64,000 nucleotides of DNA from Dyella sp. SG609 (lineage in GTDB: Bacteria > Pseudomonadota > Gammaproteobacteria > Xanthomonadales > Rhodanobacteraceae): assembly GCF_012275375.1 (NCBI RefSeq), contig NZ_JAAZQJ010000012.1:62001-126000 (forward strand). The letters run 5' to 3'. Below the pieces are notes generated by a model. That model searched no databases. It was given only the letters and a program-made list of their open reading frames with translations, and was not told the DNA's origin. Shown in pieces: positions 24,783 to 34,931 of this stretch; position 1 is the stretch's first letter; each line of letters opens with the position of its first letter. Made by a program: the position numbers and the translations under genes.

Positions 24783-26009
24783 ATGTCCACGCACAAATCT
24801 TCTTCGCACCACGCTCCGTCCGGCCTGCTGCGCGAACGCACCGCCGGCGGGCACGGCAAGGTGACGAACATCGAGCTGTTCTTCGACCTGGTGTTCGTCT
24901 ACGGCGTGACCCAGCTGTCGCACACCCTGCTGCACGACCTCAGCCTGATCGGCGCGGCACACGTGCTGCTGCTGTTCCTGGCGGTGTGGTGGGTGTGGAT
25001 CTTCACCGGCTGGGTCACCAACTGGCTGGACCCGGACCGCATCGCGGTGCGCGCCATGATGCTGGCGCTGACCTTCGCCGGCCTGCTGCTGTCGGCCTCG
25101 CTGCCGCAAGCGTTCGGCGAGCGCGGCCTGCTGTTCGCCGGCGCCTACGTGACGATGCAGGTGGGGCGTTCGCTGTTCATGGTGTGGGCGCTGCACCGCG
25201 GCGGCACTGCATCCCAGCGCACCAACTTCGTACGCATCCTGCTGTGGCTGTGCGTGGCCGGCGCCTGCTGGCTGATCGGGGCGTGGCAGGACGGCGCGCC
25301 GCGCTTCCTGTGGTGGATCGCCGCGCTAGGCATCGAATACCTCGGCCCGGCCGCGTATTTCTTCGTGCCGGGCCTGGGCCGTTCGACCACCGCGGACTGG
25401 GACGTGGAAGGCGGCCACTTCGCCGAGCGCTGCAGCCTGTTCGTGATCATCGCGCTGGGCGAGTCGCTGGTGGTCACCGGGTCGAGCTTCGCCGAATCCA
25501 GCGCCATGGCCGACGCGGCGCCCGCCTTCGTGGCGGCTTTCCTGGGCTGCGTGGCGATGTGGTGGATCTATTTCGACCTGGGCGCGGAGCGCGGCAGCCG
25601 CGCGATCCGCCATGCGGCCGATCCGGGGCGCACGGCGCGGCTGGCCTATACCTATCTGCACCTGCCGATCGTGGCCGGCATCGTGGTGAGTGCGGTGGGC
25701 GACGAACTGAGCCTCAGCCATCCGCACGCACGCTGCGAACTGCCGGCGGCCATCGTGCTGATCGGTGGGCCGCTGCTTTATCTGCTGGGCAATGCGCTGT
25801 TCAAGATGACGGCGGGGCGCTGTCCTTTCCCGCTGTCGCATCTGGTGGGGCTGGTACTGCTGGCCCTGCTGGCGGTGCCTGCTTTGCAGCTGTCGGTGTT
25901 CTGGCTGGCCACGCTCACCACGGTGGTGCTGCTGGTGGTGGCGGTGTGGGAGACCTTGTCGCTGCGCGGCGTGCGGCGGCGCCTGGCAACGCACGCGGGG
26001 CACGGATAA
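24783..26009 (+). CDS. Low temperature requirement protein A (LtrA) family membrane protein
   Basis: Protein of 408 residues with about ten hydrophobic segments. It opens with the LtrA signature VTNIELFFDLVFVYGVTQLSHTLL (about 29-52) and continues with VWWVWIFTGWVTNWLDP and ERCSLFVIIALGESLVVTG, which are family blocks. LtrA was named from a Listeria mutant unable to grow in the cold; the transported substrate, if any, is unknown. The start at 24783 is chosen because AGGGAAG lies 6-7 nt upstream; ATG 24765 is less likely. A family A repeat lies just after the stop. Confidence 0.85.
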   Translation: MSTHKSSSHHAPSGLLRERTAGGHGKVTNIELFFDLVFVYGVTQLSHTLLHDLSLIGAAHVLLLFLAVWWVWIFTGWVTNWLDPDRIAVRAMMLALTFAGLLLSASLPQAFGERGLLFAGAYVTMQVGRSLFMVWALHRGGTASQRTNFVRILLWLCVAGACWLIGAWQDGAPRFLWWIAALGIEYLGPAAYFFVPGLGRSTTADWDVEGGHFAERCSLFVIIALGESLVVTGSSFAESSAMADAAPAFVAAFLGCVAMWWIYFDLGAERGSRAIRHAADPGRTARLAYTYLHLPIVAGIVVSAVGDELSLSHPHARCELPAAIVLIGGPLLYLLGNALFKMTAGRCPFPLSHLVGLVLLALLAVPALQLSVFWLATLTTVVLLVVAVWETLSLRGVRRRLATHAGHG

Positions 26010-26024
26010 GCGTCACGGACCGGC

Positions 26025-26111
26025 GTAGGTTGGGGTGAGCGCAGCGAACCCCAACAGGTGCATCGCCGGATGCGGCCCACGTTGGGGTTCGCTGTGCTCA
26101 CCCCAACCTAC
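26025..26111. repeat. Intergenic inverted-pair repeat, family A copy 2
   Basis: GTAGGTTGGGGTGAGCGCAG ... and its inverted copy ending CACCCCAACCTAC fill the gap between the convergent ltrA-like and panE-like genes. The last bases are 4 nt from the panE-like stop. Confidence 0.85.
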
Positions 26112-26115
26112 ATTG

Positions 26116-27132
26116 CTAGCGGCGCGCGGTTTCGCGCAATTCGCCCAGCAGGCGTTCGGCCGTCCATGCCACCGGCTTTGCTTCCGCCTCGCGCACCAGC
26201 TCGACGATGCGCCGGTTGACCGGCGCCGCGCGCCCCGCACGCTCCGCCAGTTCCACCACCGCGCCATGCAGCGCATCGACCTCGGTGCGCCGCCCCGCCT
26301 GCAGATCTTCCCAGGTGGACGAACGCGCCAGCGGATCGATCGCCAGCATCCGCGAGGCCAGGCGCGCGAACAGCGCATCGGGCAGCTTCAGTAGCGCGGG
26401 CAGCCAGCGCGGCGGCAATGGCGTGAGCTTCGCGACCGGAAGATGCAAGCGAGCGAAGATCCCCAGCGCTTCCGCCTGCGCCAGCGCCAGGCAACGCCGC
26501 CATCCCCGCTGCGCCAGCTCATCGCGCAGCGGCAAGCCCGACAGCGCATTGATCGCATTGTTGAGATTGAACAGCAGCTTCGCCCGCTGCACCGCCGCCA
26601 TGTCGCGGCGCGGCTCGATCGGCAGCCCGGCGGCGGCGAACACCGGCAGATAAGGCTGCAGCGCCGGATGCTCCTCCATCATCAGCTCCCCGCTGGAACC
26701 CTGATGGAACACACCCGGTTCCCGCTGCAGCACATTGAACGGCACCATGCCCGCCAGCACCGTGCGGCCGGGCAGGGCGGCGCGCAGCGTGTCGGCGTTG
26801 TGCAGGCCGTTCTGGAAACTGATCACCAGCGCATCCGGCGGCAGCACCGCGGCCAGCTCCTGCGCCGCCTGCGCCGTATCGCCGGATTTCACCGTCACCA
26901 GCACCAGCGGCGCGGCCGCATCCGCCGGCGCCGTGCACAGGTCGAGCGACGCGCCATCGATCGTCCGATGAAACCCATGCAGATCGGTCAGCGTCATCCC
27001 GCGTTCGCGCAACGTCGCCCGCATCCGATCGCGCACGATAAAACGCACCGCCGCATGCCCGTGCAAGCGCCCGCCGAGATAGCCACCGACACTGCCGGTG
27101 CCATAGACGGCGATGTCCGCTGCCGCGCTCAA
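26116..27132 (-). CDS. 2-dehydropantoate 2-reductase (ketopantoate reductase family)
   Basis: Protein of 338 residues with the Rossmann motif YGTGSVGGYLGGRL (GxGxxG, residues 10-23), then VTVKSGDTAQ and ISFQNGLHN, the ketopantoate reductase blocks, and KLLFNLNNAINALSG, which holds the catalytic Lys/Asn pattern. The family reduces ketopantoate to pantoate with NADPH in pantothenate and CoA synthesis; paralogues act on other 2-keto acids, and the pairing with a flavoprotein makes the pathway assignment uncertain. The start is TTG at 27132, overlapping the stop of the upstream flavoprotein gene (TTGA); no better ATG precedes the nucleotide-binding loop. Confidence 0.83.
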   Translation of the reverse strand: MSAAADIAVYGTGSVGGYLGGRLHGHAAVRFIVRDRMRATLRERGMTLTDLHGFHRTIDGASLDLCTAPADAAAPLVLVTVKSGDTAQAAQELAAVLPPDALVISFQNGLHNADTLRAALPGRTVLAGMVPFNVLQREPGVFHQGSSGELMMEEHPALQPYLPVFAAAGLPIEPRRDMAAVQRAKLLFNLNNAINALSGLPLRDELAQRGWRRCLALAQAEALGIFARLHLPVAKLTPLPPRWLPALLKLPDALFARLASRMLAIDPLARSSTWEDLQAGRRTEVDALHGAVVELAERAGRAAPVNRRIVELVREAEAKPVAWTAERLLGELRETARR

Positions 27133-28787
27133 GCCACCGCCGCCGCGGCGGCACGCCCCGCGACCCGCCCGGAGAACAGGCAGCCGCCGAGGAAGCTCCC
27201 TTCCAGCGCGCGATAGCCATGCAAGCCGCCACCGCCAAACCCCGCCGCCTCGCCCACCGCATACAAGCCCGGCAAGGGCTGCCCGTCTGGCGCCAGCACC
27301 CGCGCCTGCAGATCGGTCTCCAGCCCGCCCAGCGTCTTGCGCGTCAGCACGTGCAGGCGCACCGCGATCAGCGGCCCATTGGCCGGATCCAGCAATCGAT
27401 GCGGCTTGGCCACGCGCACCAGCTTGTCGCCGCGATAGCGCCGCGCGTTATGGATGGCCATTACCTGCGCATCCTTCGCGTAAGGGTTGTCGAACTGCAG
27501 GTCGCGGGTCTCGATTTCGCGCCGCAGCGCAGCGGCATCGATCAGGCCCTCGCCGGTGAGCGCATTCATGCCGGCTACCAGTTCTTCCAGCGTGTCGCGC
27601 ACGATGAAGTCGCGGCCGTGCTGCTTGAACGCTTCCACCGGCGCCGGCGCGCCCTTGCCGACGGCGCGCCTGGCCACCTGCCGCCAGCTCTTGCCGGTGA
27701 GGTCGGGATTCTGCTCGGAACCGGACAGCGCGAACTCGCGCCGGATGATCTGCTGGTCCAGCACGAACCAGCTGTAGTCGTAGCCGGTCTGGCGCAGCCA
27801 GGCCAGCGTGCCCATGGTGTCGAAGCCCGGCCACAGCGGGCCGGGCAGGCGCCGGCCGGTGGCGTCGAACCACAGCGAGGACGGGCCGGGCAGGATGCGG
27901 ATGGCGTGGGCGGGCCAGATCGGATTCCAGTTCTCGATGCCTTCCACGTAATGCCACATGCGGTCGCGGTTGATCAGCTGGGCGCCGGCCGCTTCGCTGA
28001 TCGCCAGCATGCGGCCGTCCACGTGCGCCGGCACGCCGCACAGCATGTGCGCGGGCGCGGGGCCGAGCCGGCTGGGCCAATGCTGGCGCACCAGCTCATG
28101 GTTGGCGCCGATGCCGCCGGAAGCGACGATCACCGCCTGCGCGCGCTTTTCGAAATCGCCGGCCACCTCGCGCGTGCTCGGCCGTCCGCGCTCGATCGCA
28201 TCCGGCGCCAGCACCGCGCCGCGCGCGCCGACCACCGCGCCGCCTTCCACCAGCAGCTCATCCACCCGATGGCGGAACGCGAATTCGATCAGCCCCTTCG
28301 CCTGCGCCGCACGCGCGCGCCGCACGAACGGCTCCAGCACGCCGGGGCCGGTGCCCCAGGTCACATGGAAACGCGGCACCGAATTGCCATGCCCATACGC
28401 GCCATGCCCGCCGCGTTCGGCCCAGCCCACCACCGGAAACCAGCGCATGCCCATGCCGTGCAGCCAGGCGCGCTTTTCGCCAGCGGCGAAGTCGACATAG
28501 GCCTCGGCCCAGCGCCGCGGCCAGTAGTCTTCCGGCCGGTCGAACGCGGCCGTGCCCATCCAGTCGGCCAGGGCCAGCGCGTGCGAATCGCGCACGCCCA
28601 TGCGGCGCTGCTCGGGCGAGTCGACGAAGAACAGCCCGCCGAACGACCAGAACGCCTGGCCGCCCAGGCTCTGTCCCGGCTCCTGTTCGAGCACCAGCAC
28701 GCGCCGCCCGGCATCCGCCAGTTCGGTCGCCGCCGCCAGTCCGGCCAGGCCGGCTCCGATCACGATCACATCCCAGCCGTCCCGCAT
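27129..28787 (-). CDS. FAD-binding dehydrogenase, fumarate reductase/KsdD-like
   Basis: Flavoprotein of 552 residues. The N-terminal dinucleotide motif is VIGAGLAGLAAATELADAGRRVLVLEQ (about 7-33), and the C-terminal FAD loop is LYAVGEAAGFGGGGLHGYRALEG followed by GGCLFSGRVAG. The central QAFWSFGGLFFVDSPEQRRMG and VIVASGGIGANHELV match the FAD_binding_2 group that includes 3-ketosteroid dehydrogenases and fumarate reductases. The substrate is unknown. No Tat or Sec signal is visible. It overlaps the ketopantoate reductase-like gene by 4 nt, so both likely act in one pathway. The start at 28787 has a GGGAAG site. Confidence 0.82.
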   Translation of the reverse strand: MRDGWDVIVIGAGLAGLAAATELADAGRRVLVLEQEPGQSLGGQAFWSFGGLFFVDSPEQRRMGVRDSHALALADWMGTAAFDRPEDYWPRRWAEAYVDFAAGEKRAWLHGMGMRWFPVVGWAERGGHGAYGHGNSVPRFHVTWGTGPGVLEPFVRRARAAQAKGLIEFAFRHRVDELLVEGGAVVGARGAVLAPDAIERGRPSTREVAGDFEKRAQAVIVASGGIGANHELVRQHWPSRLGPAPAHMLCGVPAHVDGRMLAISEAAGAQLINRDRMWHYVEGIENWNPIWPAHAIRILPGPSSLWFDATGRRLPGPLWPGFDTMGTLAWLRQTGYDYSWFVLDQQIIRREFALSGSEQNPDLTGKSWRQVARRAVGKGAPAPVEAFKQHGRDFIVRDTLEELVAGMNALTGEGLIDAAALRREIETRDLQFDNPYAKDAQVMAIHNARRYRGDKLVRVAKPHRLLDPANGPLIAVRLHVLTRKTLGGLETDLQARVLAPDGQPLPGLYAVGEAAGFGGGGLHGYRALEGSFLGGCLFSGRVAGRAAAAAVA

Positions 28788-28973
28788 ATGCGTGCTTCCC
28801 CAGGCCGATAGTCCGGCCAACTTAGCGGCTGGCGGCGCGCCTGCCTATGCGCGACGCCGCATGTGACCGATGGCAGGGCATGACGGCTGGCCCATGCCGC
28901 TGCGCCGGGCGCCGACGCATCGTCTGCAACATGGGCTGGCGGAGGGCCGGGCCATGCCACGAGGGGATCGACC

Positions 28974-29804
28974 ATGCGCAAGACTTCCGCCACCACCTTG
29001 CTTGGCCTCGCCCTCGCTCTGGGCCTGGCCATGGCCTTGCCGGCGCAGGCCCGCACCATTCAGGTCGACGACGACAGCTGCGGCTACCGCACGCCGTACG
29101 ACGTGCGCGTCGATGCCTCCGGCATCCGCTTCCAGCGCGACGACGGCAAGCCCGGCGACGTGTTCATGCACGACGGCCAGCTGCGCGTGGACGACCGTGC
29201 GCTCGCCGTCTCCGCCGCCGACGCTGCGCGGCTGCGCCAGTACGAGGACAAGGTGCGCGCGCTGCTGCCCGAAGTGGCCGGCATCGCGCGCGACGGCGTC
29301 GACGTCGGCTTCGCCGCGATGCGCACGGTGCTGATGACCTTCGCCGAAGGCGAGGGCGAGCGCCGCAAGCTGGTCGAGCGCCTCGACCGCCGCCATGCGC
29401 AGGCGCGGGCCGATATCGACAGCACGCTGGGCCGCGGCATCTGGAAGCACGGCGCGGTGAGCGAAGCGCTGACCGACAGCGTCGGCGAGACGGTCGGCGA
29501 CCTGGTGGGCAAGGTCACCGCCAGCGCGGTGACGGCCGCGCTCAGCGGCGACCAGGCCAAGGTCGCCGCGCTGGAAGCGCGTGCGCAATCGCTGGACAAG
29601 AGCATCGACAAGGAAATGGACGCGCAGGGTGAGCGCCTGGGCGAACGCGCCAAGGCGCTGTGCCCGCGGCTGCAGGCGCTGGGTCAGTTGCAGCAGCAGT
29701 TCCAGTTCCGCCTGGCCGACGGCTCGCGCCTGCAGCTGGTCACCTACGAGAAGCACAACGACAAGACGCCGGCCAAGCAGGAACCGGACGTCGCCTCGCG
29801 CTGA
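28974..29804 (+). CDS. DUF2884 (YggN-like) exported protein, copy 2
   Basis: Protein of 276 residues with a signal peptide cut after PAQA (about 24). It shares the DUF2884 layout with the gene at 22073: CGYRTPYDVRV, VFMHDGQLRVDDRALAVS, VRALLPEVAGIARDGVDVGF, a helical middle, and a C-terminal ALCPRLQALGQLQQQF. The two differ greatly outside these blocks, so the duplication is old. This copy has an added C-terminal tail (about 20 polar residues). A GAGGGGA site precedes the ATG. It is divergent from the flavoprotein gene across 186 bp that hold no gene. Confidence 0.8.
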   Translation: MRKTSATTLLGLALALGLAMALPAQARTIQVDDDSCGYRTPYDVRVDASGIRFQRDDGKPGDVFMHDGQLRVDDRALAVSAADAARLRQYEDKVRALLPEVAGIARDGVDVGFAAMRTVLMTFAEGEGERRKLVERLDRRHAQARADIDSTLGRGIWKHGAVSEALTDSVGETVGDLVGKVTASAVTAALSGDQAKVAALEARAQSLDKSIDKEMDAQGERLGERAKALCPRLQALGQLQQQFQFRLADGSRLQLVTYEKHNDKTPAKQEPDVASR

Positions 29805-29970
29805 GGCGAGGCGAAACGAGCGCTCCCGCGCTTTCCCCCCACGGACGCTCCACTCCATGCCGCGTTCATCCCCATGGCGCGGCCTTTTTCTGCGCGCCGT
29901 TGCCGGGTTCCGGCTGCGCGCGCATGGCTGCTAGGCTTGAAGTCCGCCTTCCCCGGATGGACTCCCCGCC

Positions 29971-30795
29971 ATGCACGATTTCCTGGTGCGCCTGCATTTT
30001 TCCGAAAATGCGATCGACCACCTGATCAATCTCGGCGCCGCGCTGCTGATCCTGCTGCTGGGCCTGTGGCTGGCCGCACGCGTCGCCAACTTCGCGCTGC
30101 GCGCCATGCAGCGCGCGAAATTCGACCCGACCCTGAGCGGCTTCCTGCGCAACCTGATCAACGGCGTGCTGATCGTGCTGCTGGTGGTGATGGCGCTGCA
30201 GCAGGCCGGCGTGCCGTCGGCGCCGCTGATCGCCGCGCTCAGCACCGCGGGCCTGGCCATCGGCCTGGCCTTGCAGGGGTCGCTCAGCAACCTGGCCTGG
30301 GGCGTGCTGCTGATCGTGTTCCGGCCGTTCCGCGTGGGCGACTACATCACCGCCGGCGGCATCGACGGCACGGTGGATTCGATCAACCTGATGCACACCT
30401 TGCTGGTGCTGCCGGACAACCGCGAGGCGATCGTGCCCAACGGCAAGATCGGCGCCGACGCCATCGTCAATTTCAACCGCCGCGGCACCCGCCGCTTCGA
30501 GCTGAAGGTGGGCATCGGCTACGGCGACGACATCGGCAAGGCCATGGACGTGGTGCGCGAGCTGTTCGACGCCGACGAGCGCATCCTGCGCGACCCCGCG
30601 CCGGGCATCTGGACCGAATCCCTGGGCGACAGCGCGGTGAACCTGGTGATCCGCGCCTACACCCGCAGCGGGGATATCTGGGGCGCCCAGACCGACCTGC
30701 TGCGCCGGATCAAGGAGCGCTTCGAGGCCGCGGGCATCTCCATTCCGTTCCCGCAGCGCGAGCTGCGGGTGGTGCAGGGAAAGCTGCCGGACTGA
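29971..30795 (+). CDS. mscS: Small-conductance mechanosensitive channel, MscS family
   Basis: Protein of 274 residues, close to E. coli MscS (286). Three transmembrane helices: about 17-40, 57-78 and the pore-lining TM3 with its Gly/Ala-rich face (AALSTAGLAIGLALQGSLSNLAWGVLLI, about 88-116). The beta domain FRVGDYITAGGIDGTVDSINLMHT and the alpha/beta vestibule domain follow (VPNGKIGADAIVNF and the C-terminal FPQRELRVV). It opens on membrane tension to release solutes during osmotic downshock. It is transcribed alone, with a family B repeat after its stop. Confidence 0.92.
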   Translation: MHDFLVRLHFSENAIDHLINLGAALLILLLGLWLAARVANFALRAMQRAKFDPTLSGFLRNLINGVLIVLLVVMALQQAGVPSAPLIAALSTAGLAIGLALQGSLSNLAWGVLLIVFRPFRVGDYITAGGIDGTVDSINLMHTLLVLPDNREAIVPNGKIGADAIVNFNRRGTRRFELKVGIGYGDDIGKAMDVVRELFDADERILRDPAPGIWTESLGDSAVNLVIRAYTRSGDIWGAQTDLLRRIKERFEAAGISIPFPQRELRVVQGKLPD

Positions 30796-30803
30796 CGCTT
30801 CTG

Positions 30804-30957
30804 CCCCCTCTCCCCGCCGGGGAGAGGGCTGGGGTGAGGGGGCGGGCGGAGCGTGGAAGCGGGAGCAGCAAGCAAGCCCCGCCCTGTCGATCCGTTTTGG
30901 CGAGCACCCACCCCTCATCTGCCTGCCGGCATCTTCTCCCCGGAGGGGAGAAGAGTT
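30804..30957. repeat. Intergenic inverted-pair palindromic repeat, family B copy 2
   Basis: CCCCCTCTCCCCGCCGGGG AGAGGGCTGGGGTGAGGG opens the element. A reversed, diverged counterpart (CCCCTCATCTGCC ... TCTTCTCCCCGGAGGGGAGAAGA) closes it. Same layout as 7701-7838; it lies between mscS and aceF. Confidence 0.75.
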
Positions 30958-31090
30958 CCTGTGCATACGTATGCGCATGGTCCCCCGCGACCAAGATCGA
31001 TCCAGACGGGACCGGGCGCCTTCGCTATGATTAGGCTCTTGCGTGCCGCCATCCCCCACGCGCGGCGCCATCGACATCGCAGGAGTAACC

Positions 31091-32788
31091 ATGGCCGACC
31101 TGAAAGAAGCCCGCGTGCCGGATATCGGGCACGACAACGTCCCGGTGATCGAAGTACTGGTGAAGCCCGGGGACAAGGTCGCGAAGGAACAAGGCCTGAT
31201 CACCCTGGAGTCGGACAAGGCCACCATGGAAGTGCCCGCGCCGTTCGCCGGCACGGTCAAGGAAGTCAAGCTCAAGGTGGGCGACGAGGTGTCCGAGGGC
31301 GCCGTGATCGCCATCATCGAGGCCGACGAGGGCTCCGCCCCCGCGCCTGCACCCGCGCCGGCCACCCAGGCCGCCGCCCCGGCCCCCGCGCCGGCTCCCG
31401 CTGCCGCCCCGGCCAAGGCCGCCGAACCCAGCCGCGCCGCTCCCGCGCCGGCCGCCGGCGGCGTGCGCGAAGCCCTGGTGCCGGATATCGGCGGCCATGA
31501 AGGCGTGCCGGTGATCGAGGTGCTGGTCAAGGTCGGCGACACCGTGGCCAAGGACCAGAGCCTGATCACGCTGGAATCGGACAAGGCCACCATGGAAGTG
31601 CCCGCCGCGTTCGGCGGCGTGGTGAAGGAGCTGAAGGTCAAGGTCGGCGACGAGCTGTCCGAAGGCGCCGTGATCGCCCTGATCGAGAGCAGCGAAGGCG
31701 CCCCGGCCGCCGCGCCGGCGCCGGCCCCGGCACCGGCCAAGGCCGCCGTGCCCCAGGTGGAAGAAAAGCCCGCCCCGCTCGGCGGCCGCGGTGTCCTGCC
31801 CGGCAACGCGCCGGAAGGCGACGTGGCGCCGGCCGCCCGCCCGCCGTTCGACTCGCGCATCGTGATGCCGGGCGACGCCCCCTACGCCAGCCCCGCCATC
31901 CGCGCCTTCGCGCGCGAGCTGGGCGTGGACATCCGTCAGGTCAAGGGCAGCGGCCGCGGCGGCCGCATCGTGCGCGAGGACGTGGCCTCCTACGTCAAGC
32001 ACGCGCTGGCCTCCGGCGCGCGTCCCAGCGGTCCGGCCCAGCCGGCCGGCGGCGGCCTCAACCTGCTGCCGTGGCCGAAGGTGGATTTCGCCAAGTTCGG
32101 CGCGATCGAGGAGAAGCCGCTCAGCCGCATCCAGAAGATTTCCGGCGCCAACCTGGCGCGCAACTGGGCGATGATCCCGCACGTCACGCAGCACGAGGAC
32201 GCGGACATCACCGAGCTGGAAGCCTTCCGCAAGAAGCTCGGCGAAGAGAACAAGGACCTGAAGATCACCCCGCTGGTGTTCCAGATCAAGGCGGTGGTCG
32301 CGGCGCTGAAGAAGTTCCCGCAGTTCAACGCCTCGCTGGACGAGACCGGCGAAAAGCTGATCCTCAAGAAGTATTTCCACGTCGGCATCGCGGTCGACAC
32401 GCCGGACGGCCTGGTCGTGCCGGTGATCCGCGACTGCGACAAGAAGGGCCTGCTGGACCTCGCCGTGGAACTGGGCGAAATCTCCAAGAAGGCGCGTGAC
32501 AAGAAGCTCGGCCCGAACGACATGTCCGGCGGCTGCTTCTCGATCTCCTCGCTGGGCGGCATCGGCGGCACCGCGTTCACGCCGATCGTCAATGCGCCGG
32601 AAGTGGCCATCCTGGGCGTGTCCAAGGCGCAGACCAAGCCGGTGTGGAACGGCAAGGAATTCGCCCCGCGCCTGATCCTGCCGCTGTCGCTGAGCTACGA
32701 CCACCGCGTGATCGACGGCGCACTGGCCGCCCGCTTCGCCTCCTTCCTCGCCACCCAGCTCGGCGACATCCGCCGCCTGCTGCTCTGA
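31091..32788 (+). CDS. aceF: Pyruvate dehydrogenase E2, dihydrolipoamide acetyltransferase
   Basis: Protein of 565 residues. Two N-terminal lipoyl domains each carry the lipoylation motif [10 protein letters not shown] (Lys near 42 and near 173), separated by Ala/Pro-rich swinging-arm linkers. A peripheral subunit-binding domain follows ([28 protein letters not shown], about 265-295), then the catalytic acetyltransferase core ending in [18 protein letters not shown] (His and Asp catalytic). It forms the PDH core and transfers acetyl groups to CoA. The start at 31091 follows AGGAG; an upstream in-frame ATG adds 16 unconserved residues. lpdA follows after 16 nt. Confidence 0.95.
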   Translation: MADLKEARVPDIGHDNVPVIEVLVKPGDKVAKEQGLITLESDKATMEVPAPFAGTVKEVKLKVGDEVSEGAVIAIIEADEGSAPAPAPAPATQAAAPAPAPAPAAAPAKAAEPSRAAPAPAAGGVREALVPDIGGHEGVPVIEVLVKVGDTVAKDQSLITLESDKATMEVPAAFGGVVKELKVKVGDELSEGAVIALIESSEGAPAAAPAPAPAPAKAAVPQVEEKPAPLGGRGVLPGNAPEGDVAPAARPPFDSRIVMPGDAPYASPAIRAFARELGVDIRQVKGSGRGGRIVREDVASYVKHALASGARPSGPAQPAGGGLNLLPWPKVDFAKFGAIEEKPLSRIQKISGANLARNWAMIPHVTQHEDADITELEAFRKKLGEENKDLKITPLVFQIKAVVAALKKFPQFNASLDETGEKLILKKYFHVGIAVDTPDGLVVPVIRDCDKKGLLDLAVELGEISKKARDKKLGPNDMSGGCFSISSLGGIGGTAFTPIVNAPEVAILGVSKAQTKPVWNGKEFAPRLILPLSLSYDHRVIDGALAARFASFLATQLGDIRRLLL

Positions 32789-32804
32789 CGCGGAGACCGA
32801 CGAC

Positions 32805-34589
32805 ATGGCGAATACGATCGAACTGAAAGTCCCCGACATCGGCGGCAACGAGAACGTGCCGGTGATCGAAGTGCTGGTGAAGGCCGGCGACAGCGTGACC
32901 AAGGACCAGAGCCTGATCACGCTGGAGTCCGACAAGGCGACGATGGAGATCCCCTCGAGCGCGGCCGGCACCATCAAGGAATTGAAAGTGAAGGTGGGCG
33001 ACGAGCTGTCCGAAGGCGCCGTCATCGCCATCCTCGAAGTCGCCGGCGACGCCGCCGCGCCCGCGGCCGAAGCGCCGAAGGCCGCGGCGCCCGCTCCGGC
33101 ACCGGCGCCTGCGCCGGCACCCGCCGCCAAGGCTCCGGCACCCGCCCCGCAGGCAGCCGGCGCCTCCGGCCGCAGCGCCGACATCGAATGCAAGCTGGTG
33201 GTGCTCGGCTCCGGCCCCGGCGGCTACACCGCCGCGTTCCGCGCCGCGGACCTTGGCGTGGACACCGTGCTGGTCGAGCGCTACGCCACCCTGGGCGGCG
33301 TCTGCCTCAACGTGGGCTGCATCCCGTCCAAGGCGCTGCTGCACGCCGCCGCCGTGATCGACGAGGCCGAGGCGATGGCCGCGCACGGCGTCAGCTTCGG
33401 CAAGCCGAAGCTCGACCTGGACAAGCTGCGCTCGTTCAAGAACAAGGTCGTGGCCCAGCTCACCGGCGGCCTGGCCGGCATGTCCAGGCAGCGCAAGGTG
33501 CGCACCGTGCAGGGCGTGGGCACGTTCGTGTCGCCGCACGAACTGGAAGTGGAGACGGCCGAAGGCAAGAAGCTGATCCGCTTCGAGCAGGCCATCATCG
33601 CCGCCGGCTCGCAGTCGGTGAAGCTGCCGGCCTTCCCGTGGGACGACGAGCGCGTGATGGATTCCACCGGCGCGCTGGAATTGAAGGACGTGCCGGCCAA
33701 GCTGCTGGTCGTCGGCGGCGGCATCATCGGCCTGGAAATGGCCACGGTGTATGGCGCGCTGGGCAGCGAAGTGACCGTGGTCGAATTCATGGACCAGCTG
33801 ATCCCCGGCGCCGACACCGACCTGATCAAGCCGCTGGCCAAGCGCCTGGGCGGCAAGCTCAAGGGCGTGCACCTTAAAACCAAGGTCACCGAGGCCAAGG
33901 CCACCAAGAAGGGCATCGAGGTCGCCTACGAAGGCGACAGCATCCCCGAGACCAAGCTGTTCGACCGCGTGCTGGTCGCCGTGGGCCGCTCGCCCAACGG
34001 CAACAAGATCGGCGCGGACAAGGCCGGCGTGGCGGTGACCGAGCGCGGCTTCATCAACGTCGACACGCAGATGCGCACCAACGTGCCGCACATCTTCGCC
34101 ATCGGCGACCTGGTCGGCCAGCCGATGCTCGCGCACAAGGCCACCCACGAGGCGCGCGTCGCCGCCGAGGTGGTCGCCGGCATGAAGAGCTACTTCGATG
34201 CGCGCGTGATCCCGTCCGTGGCCTATACCGATCCGGAAGTGGCATGGGTGGGCGTGACCGAGCGCGAGGCCAAGGAGAAGGGCCTGAAGATCGGCGTGGG
34301 CAAGTTCCCCTGGGTGGCCAGCGGCCGCGCCATCGGCATCGACCGCACCGAAGGCTTCACCAAGCTGATCTTCGACGAGGAAACCCACCGCGTGGTCGGC
34401 GGCGCCATCGTCGGCCCGCATGCGGGCGACCTGATCGCCGAGATCACCCACGCTATCGAGATGGGCAGCGAGGCGGCCGATATCGGCCTCACCATCCATC
34501 CGCACCCCACCTTGAGCGAGTCGGTGGGCATGGCGGCGGAGGTGTACGAAGGCACCATCACCGACCTGTATATCCCCAAGCGGAAGTAA
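32805..34589 (+). CDS. lpdA: Dihydrolipoamide dehydrogenase (E3) with N-terminal lipoyl domain
   Basis: Protein of 594 residues, longer than plain E3 (about 475) because an extra lipoyl domain (motif [10 protein letters not shown] near 43-52) and an Ala/Pro-rich linker (about 85-122) precede the enzyme. The FAD motif is [18 protein letters not shown] (about 130), the redox disulphide is [16 protein letters not shown], the NAD motif is [19 protein letters not shown], and the C-terminal catalytic pair is HPHPTLSE. It reoxidises the lipoyl groups of AceF. The operon with aceF ends at a clear terminator. Confidence 0.95.
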   Translation: MANTIELKVPDIGGNENVPVIEVLVKAGDSVTKDQSLITLESDKATMEIPSSAAGTIKELKVKVGDELSEGAVIAILEVAGDAAAPAAEAPKAAAPAPAPAPAPAPAAKAPAPAPQAAGASGRSADIECKLVVLGSGPGGYTAAFRAADLGVDTVLVERYATLGGVCLNVGCIPSKALLHAAAVIDEAEAMAAHGVSFGKPKLDLDKLRSFKNKVVAQLTGGLAGMSRQRKVRTVQGVGTFVSPHELEVETAEGKKLIRFEQAIIAAGSQSVKLPAFPWDDERVMDSTGALELKDVPAKLLVVGGGIIGLEMATVYGALGSEVTVVEFMDQLIPGADTDLIKPLAKRLGGKLKGVHLKTKVTEAKATKKGIEVAYEGDSIPETKLFDRVLVAVGRSPNGNKIGADKAGVAVTERGFINVDTQMRTNVPHIFAIGDLVGQPMLAHKATHEARVAAEVVAGMKSYFDARVIPSVAYTDPEVAWVGVTEREAKEKGLKIGVGKFPWVASGRAIGIDRTEGFTKLIFDEETHRVVGGAIVGPHAGDLIAEITHAIEMGSEAADIGLTIHPHPTLSESVGMAAEVYEGTITDLYIPKRK

Positions 34590-34604
34590 GTGCCGCCGTC
34601 ATTG

Positions 34605-34634
34605 AAAAGCCTGGGCCTGCCCAGGCTTTTTCTC
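34605..34634 (+). terminator. Rho-independent terminator after aceF-lpdA
   Basis: AAAAGCCTGGG and CCCAGGCTTTT form a stem of about 11 bp with a short loop, followed by more T. The remaining 34635-34931 is a noticeably AT-richer 300-bp stretch with no convincing gene; it should hold the promoter of the transporter gene. Confidence 0.85.
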
Positions 34635-34931
34635 TTGGCTGGCCAAGCCGCGCATCATGTCATTTCCTTACGCCGGCTCGCCATGGCGATAAATCAGAAA
34701 GTTTTCGTTCTGCCGCCTGCACGGCAAAACGCGCGATGAAAGTCATTTCAAGAGCTGGTCCGTGCTGACGCGTTCGCGCGTTCTGATATTTTCCATGGCT
34801 GCTCGAAATCGCCGATCCAATCCCGCCCTGGCCCATCGTGCTTTCCGTTGCCGATACCGCCGGGGGCCGACACCGCCGGGAAGTCATTGTTCGCCCGCTT
34901 GCGCATGTTCAAGAGACCAGGAGACACGTCG

